The position numbers were made by a program, and so were the translations under genes. 64,000 bases of DNA, from contig OW121851.1 of NCBI GenBank assembly GCA_933228895.1, positions 109,451,271 through 109,515,270 on the forward strand, in the 5' to 3' direction. Under the pieces are notes generated by a model. That model saw only the letters and a list, made by a program, of their open reading frames with translations. It did not search any database and was not told the origin of the DNA. This DNA is from Platycnemis pennipes. Its lineage: Eukaryota > Arthropoda > Insecta > Odonata > Platycnemididae. Positions 1 to 10,919 of the stretch are shown here, in pieces (within the stretch, counting starts at the first letter, position 1; each line of letters starts with the position of its first letter).

Positions 1-234
1 ACTTCTTTCAATATGGCGGCTGCGGAACGGAAGCTAGGCTCTTCATCGTTTTTCAATCATAAATATTAACCTTAATTGGCTGATGCGGCAAAAGGAAAAA
101 TGTATATTTTATCCGTTTAATATCTAGTCACAATATATTAGTTTTTGAGATAGCTTTGTCGGAAGAATCGGAGAATCTCGGAGAATTTTCGAGAAAGGGA
201 GGGACGTTACCATTTCTCCATAAGAGCAATGTAA

Positions 235-538
235 ATGGTTGGCTATTTAGGGGAGGTGACCGACGGCTGAGGTCATTTGCGCCATTTAGTGGGTAATTGA
301 GTAATGGTTGTAGTTTTTCAGTGAACGGAGGAAGGGTGGAGAGAAACTCGGCGCCGACATTAGCTTAGGTATGTACAAGGGGACCACGGCTTAACGTCCC
401 ATCCGACGGACGGAGTACTGAACCTGAAATTCCCTCCACCAGGCACTCAAGTAGGAACCGGTTTGCCACTGAAAAATCAGCCACTGCCAGGAATCGAACC
501 CGGGCCCTCGGGATAGGAGGCCAGTACTCTAGCCACAG
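235..538 (-). repeat. SINE-1 (tRNA-derived), 5'-truncated copy
   Basis: Minus-strand copy of the commonest SINE here. The reverse complement has a Pol III B-box-like segment (GGTTCGATTCC at its core), then the conserved body ending in a CCTCCCC-rich 3' part. The tRNA-like head is cut near 538, just after the segment reading TGTGGCTAGAGTACTGG. The equivalent copy lies at 32090-32380. Confidence 0.8.
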
Positions 539-620
539 TATTTTAATTTGAGACTGAAAATTATGATTTTCAAATCCTATAATCAGCGTAAAAAAGCCGA
601 TTACACCATTTTTTTCGTGG

Positions 621-2228
621 ATTGACGAAGGAATGATTTCTCTACAATATATGAAAATACCAAGGCATGTTATCGGAGGTGATTGTCGTAGAGTTTCTGC
701 CTAAAAGTCACCATCGTTAATGGTCACTCACGTAAACCGGTAACTGTGAGAAGTTTGCAACAGATTTTCCCAGATGCAACATGCCTAGATTTTTCATTTC
801 TGCACCTGTTCCTTATTTACTTTATTGTGAAGATACTCTAATTCTAGTATTCCGACCATCAGAAGGGGCGTTAAACCAATGGTCCCTTTGGCTTATTTGT
901 TAAGATTTAGGTGATATTGTTGACTGCTATCTCTCCGCCGTTCCTTAGATCCCCGAAAAGTTCCTATCTTAACCCTTTTACCCTCTTGCCATAAAAGGCG
1001 TAAAATAACTTAGCTGTCTTTATTCCCCGCCCACCAAAACAAAAATACTGTTTGAATTTTGATAAATTTACACTGTAAGTCACTCCGCGAGAAAGTAGGA
1101 TTGCGGAAAACGTCATCGAAAACCTCAGGAAAATGTCCTTATCTGCGGGACGTTAACCTTAGGTTGAGACTCGAAAAGGATGGGCATAAAGTGATTACGG
1201 TATGTCCGCCCACCGTATTTAGACGTTCCCCGCCTTTTTTTAATTGGTAAAAAACCAGATAATGCAATCTACTTAGATCTAGGTCTTTGTCGTCATTTAT
1301 GTAATTTTTAACTCAAATCTCTAAATACGCGGAAAGTCGATTTTGGTGCGATTTTCTTGGCCTATTTTTCAAAACTGTGAGCGATACCTTTTCACTGGTT
1401 AGCAAGTTATTGTCTTTAGAGTTATTTTCCGTACGTATTCGGAAACAAGTTACTAGAAAAGGGCGTAAGCATACTTTACTTCCCATAGCATTCCTTCGGA
1501 ATGAGATTTCGGATGCCGTAGAGGGTGATTGAATAAAGGGAAGTAGTGAAAATTCCTCCGGTTTAAGGGCTTGAGGAAAAGGAATTTCCTCAAGCACTTA
1601 TTCCTTGGCCATAAAACCGATTTGAGACCACTTTGCAGAGGAAAAGGAATGTCGCCAACGGAAAATGAAGCCGAATGAAGTTTTCTGGTTCCTCCCAGAA
1701 TCCTCGAGATCCCTCCAAAGAACGCTGTGAAGGTGAGACGCTGAAAGGGTTATATTTCTCCCTAACGAAGATATAGGAGTGATTTAAGAGTATGTTTGAT
1801 GGAGAGGAAGCCACAAGAAATCTAAAAAGGGTAAGGAGAGGGCGAAGCATATCCTGCACGATCAAAATCAGCCAAATATAATGAATCAGAACCTTCCTGC
1901 TCAGGTTATCGTGGAAGGTCAGAGAAGACAAGGAATTTATTTGCCCGGGCTTGACATGAAGATTTAATAATTGCAATTCCTCCTTATTCCCTACGTTAAA
2001 TTTATTGTGAGTGAGTTCACTTACAATTTTTTTTGTTGACATATTTGCATGGGCGCCTATTTTGATATCTTGGATTTTTGTTTTTCCAATTAACCTGAGT
2101 GCGTTTTTGAAGTCTACAAATGCATCTTAAGGGGTTGTACTTCGTGCGAGTTATTTCAGGAATACGGTATTAGTGTAAGTATACTTCTCAATAATATAAT
2201 ATAAGTATCACATGTAGCTAATAGAGGC
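621..2228. other. 1.6-kb segment present only in duplication copy 1
   Basis: The partner at 32462-32465 lacks this block, so it is an insertion in copy 1 or a deletion in copy 2. It holds two overlapping minus-strand ORFs of 94 codons (1313-1597) and 150 codons (1590-2042). Neither matches a family I recognise and neither has a convincing start context. I see no clear terminal inverted repeats or target-site duplication. It may be an unrecognised element or simply old intergenic sequence. Confidence 0.5.
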
Positions 2229-3507
2229 ATTTCTTTTTCAATATTGGAGGAAATGAAACCAGGATCAAAAGGTTTCTCTGAACAGGATGATGGCAATGTT
2301 TCAGACAAATCTGGGTAGCAAGTAAAAAATTTTAGCTAGTGGGCTTTGGGGTAGAAAATTTCAAGTGAGCAAAAATATCACATTTATTATTTCGGTCCCA
2401 GTGAGTTAGATTGACAGATTTGCATGGTTACGCTAGTTAATGCGTGCGAAAAACGATTAACTCCACTATCGTAAAGAACAGCGCATATAGTGTAAGCGTC
2501 CTTATTTTTCTTCGTTCACCCCAAAACATAAAAATCCTAAATTTTACCTTTAGAACCAGAAAACCTAATTTGTATTTTGATCCTCGCATTTACATCGAAA
2601 CGCAAAGGTTGATTTCCTTGAATTCGTGAACACTTTGGTGCCTTCTATTAATGGCAAACTAATTATTACGCCGCACATATAGTAGAATTAGGATCATTTT
2701 TGTTCAAAATGCAATTTGCTAATTCTCTGGGCTCCTACCGTATAGCACATTAGCGAGCTCGTATAATACAAGTCACGATCTTAGAATTCTCTATAGTAGG
2801 TATAGTATTCTAATATCGTGGTACTGCCTAACAAGACAACTTCAAATGGCCATTTCTGCTTGGAAATTCGGCCTAAAATATTCTACAAGGTACCAAATTA
2901 AACGTATTTTTCTCTACGTTTGATGGTGTTTTTGTATGGAAAACGACTAGTGGTAAGGACAATACAAATTTGTACGGTTTTCTATAATATCTCAGGAGGG
3001 TATCTAATTCTCTCATTATTTTCATGTAAAGGAAATATCCTGAACCTTTGAAGATTTTTAAAGTGCTGGTTATATCCAGAGATATTCGATTTTCAACAGA
3101 TGTGGTACGGATGCTATTATATTCACTGTGTTTCTCTCCACCCAGATTTCGCTTCCCTAACCGGAATCCTGACTACCCATATTATTATATTCATCCCTGA
3201 ACTTGAAGTAAGTATAATAAGCATGGATTTAAATATTCGAATCATAATCACCATAATCCCAAACAAATAATAAATATATAAATGGAGACATTTCACTAAA
3301 GGCGTGGTAACATTTATGATCTGAGAAGGTTGAAACCGGTCGGTTAATAAAATGTTTGTAGAATAAAACCAAGTTTATTCTATTCATCATGAATTCATTC
3401 CTCAAGATGAACTCCACAACCATCGATTTCGTGGTAACATTTACTTTAACGGCTGCAGTACTGCGGTGTGGAAGGCACAGGAAATCGCCACATTATTATC
3501 CGTGGAG

Positions 3508-3756
3508 GACCTGCGGGAGATTGGAGAACCTTAAGGTGGAAATGTGAAGAATGGACCTCGACATATTAGGAATCAGTGAAATGAGATGGCCCTAAGAAGG
3601 AGACGTCTGGAGTGGAATTTACAGAATAATTCGCACTGGATCAAAAAATGGTAACGCTGGAGCAGGCATAATGCTCAGGGAGAGTGCCGGACTGTGGTGG
3701 AAGAGCTTCCTGCAGTACAGTGAGAGGATTGTAATGGTGAAGATTGAGACTAAGCC
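3508..3756 (+). pseudogene. LINE-B endonuclease N-terminal fragment (copy 1)
   Basis: Translates, with stops, to the start of an AP-type endonuclease of an RTE-like LINE: 'LENLKVEM..MDLDILGISEMRWP' then 'GAGIMLRESAGLWWKSFLQYS'. It parallels 33690-33930. An in-frame stop after MRWP and other changes show it is dead. The SINE at 3757 interrupts it at the same base as in the other copy. Confidence 0.7.
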
Positions 3757-4008
3757 GGGGATCGGGTTGGTGTGGTGGCTAGAGTACTGGCCTCTATCCC
3801 GAGGGTCCGGTTTCGATTCCCGGCAGTGGCGGATATTTCAGTGGAAAACTGGTCCCCACTCGAGTGCCTAGTGGAGTGCATTTCACGTTCAGTACACCGT
3901 CCGTCGGGTGGGACGTTAAGCCGTGGTCCCATTGGCGCCTTTCGTTAAGAATAGGCTAATGCCTCGCCGGGTTTGTCTCCACCCTTCCTCCGTTCCCTTA
4001 GATCCTCC
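3757..4008 (+). repeat. SINE-1 inserted in LINE-B (copy 1), 3' end lost
   Basis: Begins GGGGATCGGGTTGGTGTGG, with a tRNA-like head and B box, as in the intact copy at 33931-34266. Its 3' third is missing: at about 4008 the sequence switches to a piece of gene B intron 1 (see 4012-4612), so a rearrangement breakpoint lies here. Confidence 0.85.
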
Positions 4009-4011
4009 ACA

Positions 4012-4396
4012 AATTGAAGCTAGATTTCTTAGCCATCTAAGAAAATGGTTATTTAAGCAAAGAGATTATTCTTCAATGTTAAAGTACCTACCACCATTGA
4101 TATAACTCTGTAATATATATAACTATATCTAAAATTGTTACTTGTTTTATGTTTTTCTATTGTTTATTGCATAAAGTCTAAGTATATTAGTTTATTTTTA
4201 TTGAGCATACTTTTTGTGTCAATTGCAATGCCCATTTCTATGTTGCTAAATAGACTGCTGCTCAACACAGCGTGATAAATTGATGGCAACACCAATACAG
4301 TTTTCCTTAGGAGTGCCTAATTTCACAAAAGAACTTAATAATATTGTATAATTTTGTGAGTGAAATAAAATATTTATATATTGTTATTATTATATA
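4012..4396 (+). repeat. LINE-E 3' end, duplicated with its flank
   Basis: About 95% identical by eye to 56099-56499. It encodes the last residues of a LINE ORF ('FLSHLRKWLFKQRD' to 'KYLPPLI' and stop), then a 3' UTR ending in a TTATTATTAT microsatellite. It continues without a break into the intron and exon sequence at 4397-4612, so the block was duplicated from gene B after the LINE had inserted there, or was read through from it. Confidence 0.8.
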
Positions 4397-4560
4397 AGGT
4401 ACAAAGCGTATAACACCATAAAAGGTAATTTATAAGCATTTTGGAATTTTTTTAACCTAAGTTCATATAAAAAAGGTAAACTTTTTTCTTATTGGTTGTG
4501 ATTTAGCCCTGAGAGGTTATTAAATTCTGGATATGGACATTGATTGATTTTCTTCTTCTA

Positions 4561-4612
4561 GGTGGTCTTCGTTATCGCTCTCCTTGTGTATGGCCCCGAG
4601 GATTCCACGGCT
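4561..4612 (+). pseudogene. Truncated copy of gene B exon 2
   Basis: The copied intron (polypyrimidine tract and CTTCTAG acceptor) is followed by about 50 nt of exon 2 coding 'VVFVIALLVYGPEDSTA'. One base differs, making Thr into Pro. The match to 56661-56712 then stops abruptly and the sequence becomes unrelated. The eight-cysteine part is missing, so this cannot encode the module. Confidence 0.85.
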
Positions 4613-4965
4613 TTAATACCTATATGGCGTCGCGTCGTCGCACGGAGATCAGCTGCAGTTGAATATTCGAACGGAAGACGAACGTGAGCCGCCGTAGCCA
4701 TCACAATTCACCAGACACAAAATTCCGAAATAATCGGTCAATTTAATCAGGTAATCATATCGATATAATCAATAACGGCTCTTGTATTAATCGATTCCAA
4801 ATTTTCGATTAATCGACAAAAATAATCTATTATTAGATTAATCGTAATCGCCCATCCCTATCACGGGGGGAAAATCTGAATGCCGCGATTCGACGACGAC
4901 CTAGCAGTCATGTTAGAAACACATGGAGATTTATAGAAGACACTAGGGAATATGGAGATGATAAT
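4613..4965. other. Unassigned stretch with a possible hAT terminus
   Basis: No gene is seen. Positions 4740-4862 are full of ATTAATCG and CGATTAATCG motifs ending in GCCCATCCCTA, a pattern often found at ends of hAT-family elements. No partner terminus or target duplication was found, so this is tentative. Confidence 0.3.
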
Positions 4966-5640
4966 GGACTGATATCACCTGATGATCAATTAAAAGAAAA
5001 ATTAAAGTATTGGTATGCAGTAGGAGAAAACGGGCGAGGACCAATGTTGAACTAGGAAATCTAAAATTTTAGGAGATGCAAGAGTTCTGTTACCTGGGAA
5101 GCCGAGTAACCAGCGATGTACGAAGTAAAAAAGAAATTGGCAGTAGAATTGACCAGGAGAAAAGAGCATTTTACCAATAAAAAACCCTGCTTACAGCTGC
5201 AAATACATGCTTGGAAGTGAGGAAACATTTTATTAAATTATGCACATGGAGAACTATGCAATATGTTAGTGAAGTAGGACGATAACAGCAGCAGAGAAAT
5301 CAAGGCTGGAAGCATTTGAAATGTGGTGCGCCCGAATATTGATGAGAATAAAATGATCGACCGAGTGGGAGAAAAGAGAATTCTACTGAAAACCCTAAAG
5401 CGAAGGCGGGAAAGCTTAATTGGACATATCTTAAGGCACGATATCCTGATGAAGACAGTCGTCGAAAGAAAAGTGAACGGGAAGAATAGTAATGGCAGGC
5501 CTCCTATGATATAAGTATATGGAGCAAGTTGTGAGGGATGAAAAAGAGAAAAATTATGTTAATATGAAGATTTGCTGATAGTAGAACGGAGTGGAGTCCC
5601 GCTTCAAAACAATACAGGGTTATGATCTATGATGATGATG
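4966..5640 (+). pseudogene. LINE-B reverse transcriptase C-terminal relic
   Basis: Broken frames encode 'FCYLGSRVTSDVRSKKEI', 'RIDQEKRAFYQ' and 'EAFEMWC', then 'RRRESLIGHILRHD', the conserved tail of RTE-like LINE ORFs ('YLGS', 'EMWCYRR', 'GHILRH'). It aligns with the better-preserved copy at 50440-50995. It ends in GATGATGATG, matching the 3' microsatellite of the family. Several stops and frameshifts make it non-functional. Confidence 0.75.
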
Positions 5641-6300
5641 AATAAATAAGTTCCCGCCGTTTTTTTACATTGTTACATTAAATTTAAATTCATTGGAACG
5701 GCGGGAACAAAGTTGTCAACCTGATAGTTAGCCTGAATTCAAATTGCAATCAGTACTAAAGCCAATATGATGGAGTAGACATTCCAATGTAATTTGATGT
5801 TTGCTACTTGGTCAGCGCACCAATTTTTTAGTCCATACAGCTCTCGAAAAGAGTCCAGCTCTGGCTGCAGCAGGAAGCAATGTCAGTAAATGTGAAGATA
5901 TTCGGATCATAACTTCCATCCCTTTAACCCTCTGGGTCATATGGTAGTCGCTGATTTAGAGTTTATTACACGATGAAAAAATTCAATTGTTATTTCAAGT
6001 TAATTACTTTTATTCAATTAAAAATACTTAACCATACGTTTTATTTAAAAACGTATTTTAGGTGTTTTCCAAAAAATTTTCAATATTATAATTTAAAGTG
6101 AAAATATCGAAGCAGTAAGAATGAAAATCAATTTTAATCATTCTACGTACCCGATATTCCATGCCAGGCACAATTGAAATTGCCCGATAAAAGCGTGTGT
6201 GAATATGTCTTCCAGAATATTCGGAGATGTGGACTCTACACACGTTGTAATTTCTTTCTTTATTTCTTCAATGGCCGAAAATGTTTTTTTCACGACACCT
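5641..6300. other. No gene seen
   Basis: AT-rich sequence. Short ORFs on both strands near 6058-6518 overlap each other and show no protein pattern. Confidence 0.5.
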
Positions 6301-6302
6301 GG

Positions 6303-7010
6303 TGGACTTTGACCCCTGCCCAACCGTTCCAGGTCAGAGACCTGGAGGGATTTTACCATCGTAATAGGCACTATTTAAACAAATGCTTTGTTGTAGCCCC
6401 ACTTCGAAATTTGTCACTCCAAGGACCTTTGACCCCTGAGTCAACCTTGAAGGTCAAGGAAAGAAAAAAGGGATCAGAAGACCTTACGATCGGCCTTGGC
6501 ACCTTTTCAAACATATGACTCCATACGTTTCTAGCCTCATTTCAATTTTTGTCACCATTTTTACTTTTCACCCCTGAGTAACCCTTAAAGGTCAAGGGAT
6601 GAAAAGAGGGATCTTATGACCTTTCCATCGACATTGGCACCTTTTTAAACCTATGATTCGACACGTTTGTAGCCTGGATTCTCTTTCTCCATCCCTGTGA
6701 CCTTTGACCTCTGAGTTACCCTTGATGGTCAAGAGATGAAAAGAGGGATCTGAAGACCTTAAAATCCACCTTGTCATCTTTTTAAACCTACGATTCGAAA
6801 GTTTTGTAGCCTCATTTCACCTTTTGTAATCACTGTGACCTTTGACCCCAGAGTTACCCTTGATGGTCAAGAGATGAAAAGAGGGATATGAAGACCTTAA
6901 AATCGACCTTGGCACCTTTTAAAACCTATGATTCGACAGGTTTGAAGCCGTGATTCATTTTTTGTAACCCCTGTGACCTTGACTGTGACCTTTCAGGGGT
7001 CACAGTTGCA
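6303..7010. repeat. Tandem array, ~138-bp unit, with nuclear-receptor-like half-sites
   Basis: Successive units begin with a GACCTTTGACCCCTGAG-like box at about 6303, 6424, 6562, 6699, 6837 and 6975; from the second box the spacing is close to 138 bp. Each unit carries CCTTGATGGTCAAG-, GAAAAGAGGGATCTGAAGACC- and TTTAAACCTATGATTCGA-like segments. The box read in reverse (GGTCAAAGGTCA) matches a DR1 direct repeat of the AGGTCA half-site. The last unit breaks down into GTGACCTTGACTGTGACC plus a short inverted GGGGTCACAG. ORFs across the array are by-products. Confidence 0.8.
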
Positions 7011-7540
7011 ATTTCTGACCTCAATAGTTATTCCATCGTGTTCTTCGTGTCCAAAAACCTATTAGTCGAAAGTTTCGCTAAAAATTCCATCTTTTTTGTA
7101 CTTCGAATATTTTAACATTGAAAGCCCATAAGGCAAAATTTGGATTTTAGGTTGGACCCTATTTCTGGGGTCAAAAGGTCATATTTTTCATATTTTGCTT
7201 AGACTCAACAAAACTTACATTCTTTTTCTAGCCAGGTACCAAATTTCATCCTTGTGGCTCGAAAGGAAGTGTCTAAAATTACAGGTTAGAAATGACACAC
7301 GATCAATGGGACACTCTGTATATAATTTTACAGCAAAACTGCTAAGGGAAAAAGTGAGTAAGATGTTTTCTTAGCGTCATTACACGGTTCTGTACTTTAA
7401 TAAATTATGAATCTCTCAGGAGTTAAAAAAAAACATTCATTATTTCAGTAAATTCGTCCATAATTTTGTGAAGTATCTGAAAAATGTATACAGCCGTTAA
7501 TTTAGAAGAAGATGCTGTAGCAGTTTCGTAAAGATATTTC
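7011..7540. other. No gene seen
   Basis: Unique-looking AT-rich sequence between the tandem array and the transposase relic. It contains one more GGGGTCAAAAGGTCA-like box near 7178, possibly a decayed edge of the array. Confidence 0.45.
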
Positions 7541-7550
7541 TTTTGAGCCA

Positions 7551-8166
7551 ATGTCGTCTTTATCCAGCCACGTGGAGAATCTGATTGCTTTGGAACTGAT
7601 TCAACTGTTTATGGAGTATTCATCACAGGAGTATTTGGGTCACGTTTGTGATATGTCCTCTCTTTACGCTCAACAAAAAGGTGCATCTCTTGATGTGACA
7701 TGGGAAGAAATTGGTCAGTTTTCGAAATCCAATTCCTTAGTGGATATCACATAGCCCCCCATGAAAACTTGTACTGGTGCTCTGGAGAAGATACCTATAT
7801 CAATTCCCATAATTTCTTCATTGATGGCGAGGAATCTTTTCAAATAGATAAAACAATAGTTTCACTTGTCAGACTACAGAAATTTGCAGAACGGTGACAA
7901 ATTAGGAAAGAGTTCACCGTTGTACAGAGAATTAGGAAAAAATTTGTGCCAGATGGAATCTTTAATAATGCATTGATGTGTGCATCTACATTACATTTAT
8001 ATAAATACCTGCAAGGCACCATAAAGGTGTATCCATGTGTGGTGTGTAGTCCATGGTTCCATACTATGGTCATCATTCAAGTGAAATGTTTAGCTAAGAG
8101 AAACCCATTGATTTTGGATGTAAAACCTGGATGGTATGCTTATCTTCAAGGTATCCATATGCAATA
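7551..8166 (+). pseudogene. piggyBac-like transposase relic
   Basis: Three consecutive ORF pieces in shifting frames read like the N-terminal part of a DDE_Tnp_1_7 (piggyBac/PGBD) transposase. 'DVTWEEIGQF' in one frame runs into 'FEIQFLSGYHIAPHENLYW' in the next, resembling the family's 'FLGLLLLSGYH.LP....YW' block. Later 'KKFVPDGIFNN' and 'YLQGTIKVYPCVVCSPWFH' resemble the 'FGIF' and 'FIRGKPIRFGYK.W.LCS.TGY' blocks. The catalytic aspartates cannot be placed with confidence. Frameshifts near 7725 and 7897 mean it is dead. No TTAA-flanked ends were located. Confidence 0.5.
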
Positions 8167-8198
8167 GGGGATATGCGAGGATGAAAAACCATTCCACT

Positions 8199-8513
8199 GG
8201 GGGGCTGTGATTGAAACCGTCGGGGTTATCTTGAATAGGTAACCAAGGAGTCACTTACTATAATCAGGAATGGTTGGCAAATTTATTGCGTTAAAACTAT
8301 TGATTACAACCTCATTTATTTTTTACACTCGTGTTTTACCTCATCTGGGGGCTCTGTTGTCGAGACAAATGAGTAAAACGCAAGAGAGAACAATTAATTA
8401 TATCGTAACGAGCGATTCAGACACACTATATTTGCAAAGCATTTGTATATACACCACCTGACGCCATAGTAACCTATTCAAAAGATACCCGGCGATTTCA
8501 GACACAACTTCCC
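8199..8513. mobile_element. MITE family G, copy 1 (~315 bp, ~55-bp TIRs)
   Basis: The left end GGGGGGCTGTGATTGAAACC continues to GGTAACCAAGGAGTCA. The right end is its inverted counterpart (TAGTAACCTATTC...CGATTTCAGACACAACTTCC). The internal sequence, including GTAACGAGCGATTCAG, is shared with 10335-10641 in the same orientation. No coding capacity. No clear target-site duplication. Confidence 0.8.
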
Positions 8514-8739
8514 TGGTCCGAAAGGAAGTAGGTTTGGTAGTATCTGATCTCTTGGCAATCGTAGTGCATCCTGAGCAAACTGAGGCATATTTTGCAATTC
8601 TTTTCTTCGTATTGATTGCTGTCAGGGCTGGTATAGAAGAGCGTAAAAGCAACAGTTACAATTCGGGAAGAAAATATTTCCAAATGTCTGCTAAAACCTT
8701 CAAAGGTAATGGCATAATCTAACCGAAGTGAATTTGACA

Positions 8740-10330
8740 TTCATTGTCATGGAGTAGTATTTATGTGTCGATGGCATGATAATTCAATATTGACGTTAGT
8801 ATCCAACTGATACCCTCACGAACCACTATGTACCGTAAAGAGATTTTCAAGCAAGATGGGAAGGAGATTTAAATAATGTGACAACATTTGGTAAAATAAT
8901 ATAATAGGGAATGTGGGAATTTATGTATTGGACAGACTTCTCAGTAACTACTGGCCAAAAATTACAAACAAGAAATGGTAGTGGAACCTATTTTCTAATG
9001 CCCTAAATACGAGTGTTACATGTGTTTGTCTTGTACATAGGGGCATAGACTCACTTTGAATAGCTATTGCATGTAGTGACGAGTGTCGTACGGCTTAATC
9101 CCAAATATTGACTTGTCCAGGGTCTAAGACACTTGTTTCCGGATACAGGGGCTCACATTTTAGATAAAGAATCCCTAGGTAGATGTGTAGTCAGCCGAAT
9201 AAATAACAGACTCCAGTGTTCCGAGAGTGAGAAAAAAAATGCATGTCCGTTGTTTGCAATTTATGACCAGTAATTATTTATCCAAATTAGGCAATATTGT
9301 TTTTTTTAAATCAATGATTTATTTCTCTATAATCATGAAACAATGCATTATTTACAGCGTTGATACTAATCCTGAAAACCTTGTCAACAGTTAAATTTTC
9401 AGCATTTTATTCACTTCAATGTCCAAGGTTCCCTTTTGGGAACATGATCAAAAACACGTTACAAATGTTTGTTTGTGTGGGCCTTTGGAATATATCTTTT
9501 ATGCGCCATTTAACTATACAAAAAGCAAACGAAATCATTAAAATTAGTTCAGAAATGAATATGGTCTGAACGTTGGCTCAAGACTATGTAAGACAAATCC
9601 TTCTGTAGCTTCTGTTTGGAAGAGGCTAAAATTGCGTTGGATGGGACGCTAAGTCAGAGTCATCTACATGACGGATACTCAACCTCAAAGTCAGCTACAT
9701 TGACATTGGTGGCTACTCGACTAGTAGTTGATTAGCCGCCATGTAGAGGACTCTGCGCTAAGTAAGCCGCAGCAAGGTCCGTAAATATACACGGACCTTG
9801 AGCCGCAGCCGTTTGGTACCTTCTGTTTGAAAGAGTCTCTTTGGTAAAGAATTCAAGTAGCCACTTCTTCGTGACTTTGTCGTCTCCTGTCTCCATCATA
9901 TCATTTGGGTCGTCCATTTAGGCCGCGCCATTCGGCCGCACCTTTCCCCAACCCCATTCGCTATCATTTGAATAATCGCTGTAGGAGGAAAAAGACCAGA
10001 ATCTTGAGCAAGCAAAACGAGCATGACCCGGTGTTCTGCGGCCGGAGTCGGGAAAGAATTCCTGATGCTTTCATTGAAAAATTCTACATCAACTATGTAT
10101 GAACCATTCCATTAACTAGTAATCTGAAAGCTACCGATCCTCTAAATCCAAATTCACCCCACTTCACTTTCATGTTGGCGAAAAAACCCCTTCCTTAGTT
10201 TACTCACGCTCTCGAGTCGAGACGGCAAGCGGTAGACGTCCAGCGACCTCCAGCCTGAAGTCGAATTACGAGACTTCGTAATTTCGAGAGGGTTTTCTTC
10301 TACTTGCATTTCTACCACTCTGTCAGAGAA
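8740..10330. other. Gene-poor stretch with a short hairpin
   Basis: No protein pattern recognised. Positions 9771-9801 form a perfect 10-bp hairpin (CAAGGTCCGT / ACGGACCTTG, short AT loop) flanked by GCCGCAG on both sides. Short ORFs here (for example 9360-9569 and 9905-10102) look random. Confidence 0.45.
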
Positions 10331-10334
10331 TCCT

Positions 10335-10641
10335 GGGGGGTTCTGTTTGAAACCGTCAGATCATCTCCAATAAGTAACCATGGAGTCATGTTGTATGAGC
10401 TCGATTGGTTCGAAAATCTAGTGTGTTTAAACCGGTGATTATAAACATCATTGGTTTTGTTTACAGTTGTACTTTATCTCATCTTTGCACTCTATATTCG
10501 AGACGGACTCAAGAGGTAACAATTAATGATACCGCAACGAGCGATTCAGGCACTTTGCATTTGAAAATAATTCGAGTTTTTCCAAATGACTTCTTGGTTA
10601 CCTATTCGAGATAATCCCGACGGTTTCAAGCACAACCCCCC
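10335..10641. mobile_element. MITE family G, copy 2
   Basis: The left end GGGGGGTTCTGTTTGAAACC and right end GACGGTTTCAAGCACAACCC form long imperfect TIRs reaching inward to GGTAACCA/TGGTTACC. The interior matches copy 1 at 8199-8513 (AACAATTAAT, CGCAACGAGCGATTCAG). Confidence 0.85.
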
Positions 10642-10792
10642 TTGGGGGATTTGAGCTAAAACAAATGCTGGTTTGTACTTTGTATAATATTTATGAAATA
10701 CGTTTACTTGACTATTTTTATATGATATTACTTATTTTTCTTTCTACTGTCCTCACCCTGTCTCACCTAAGATTGGAAAGAGTTGTTGACCT

Positions 10793-10919
10793 GGTGGTGG
10801 GTGCTTGAATCCCTTGGTATTGATTCCTGCACGTTATTAAGGACTCACTCGTGTATTTTAACAGTGTTCGGGATGATTCCGTACCGGAATCAATCTCGAA
10901 CGATTCAAGCACACCCCCC
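10793..10919. mobile_element. Short relative of MITE family G
   Basis: The terminal sequences (GGTGGGTGCTTGAATCCC and CGATTCAAGCACACCCCC) are inverted and resemble the family G ends. The interior also folds, with GGTATTGATTCC opposite GGAATCAATCTC. At 127 bp it is an internally deleted copy or a related subfamily. Confidence 0.65.

Larger units (their letters stand above)
1..4008. repeat. Segmental duplication, copy 1
   Basis: This stretch is collinear with 31564-34170. Positions 1-233 match 31564-31705 and 31884-32090, 235-538 match the SINE at 32090-32380, 540-620 match 32382-32462, 2229-2790 match 32465-33020, and 2930-4008 match 33028-34170 in blocks. Copy 1 has about 1.6 kb extra at 621-2228 and about 140 bp extra near 2800-2930. 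It lacks part of the segment at 33510-33690. The same SINE sits at the same site in both copies, so the duplication is younger than that insertion. The left end is cut by the window edge. Confidence 0.85.

Noticed and set aside
9771..9801. microRNA precursor
   Set aside because: A 10-bp stem with a short loop is too small for an animal pre-miRNA.
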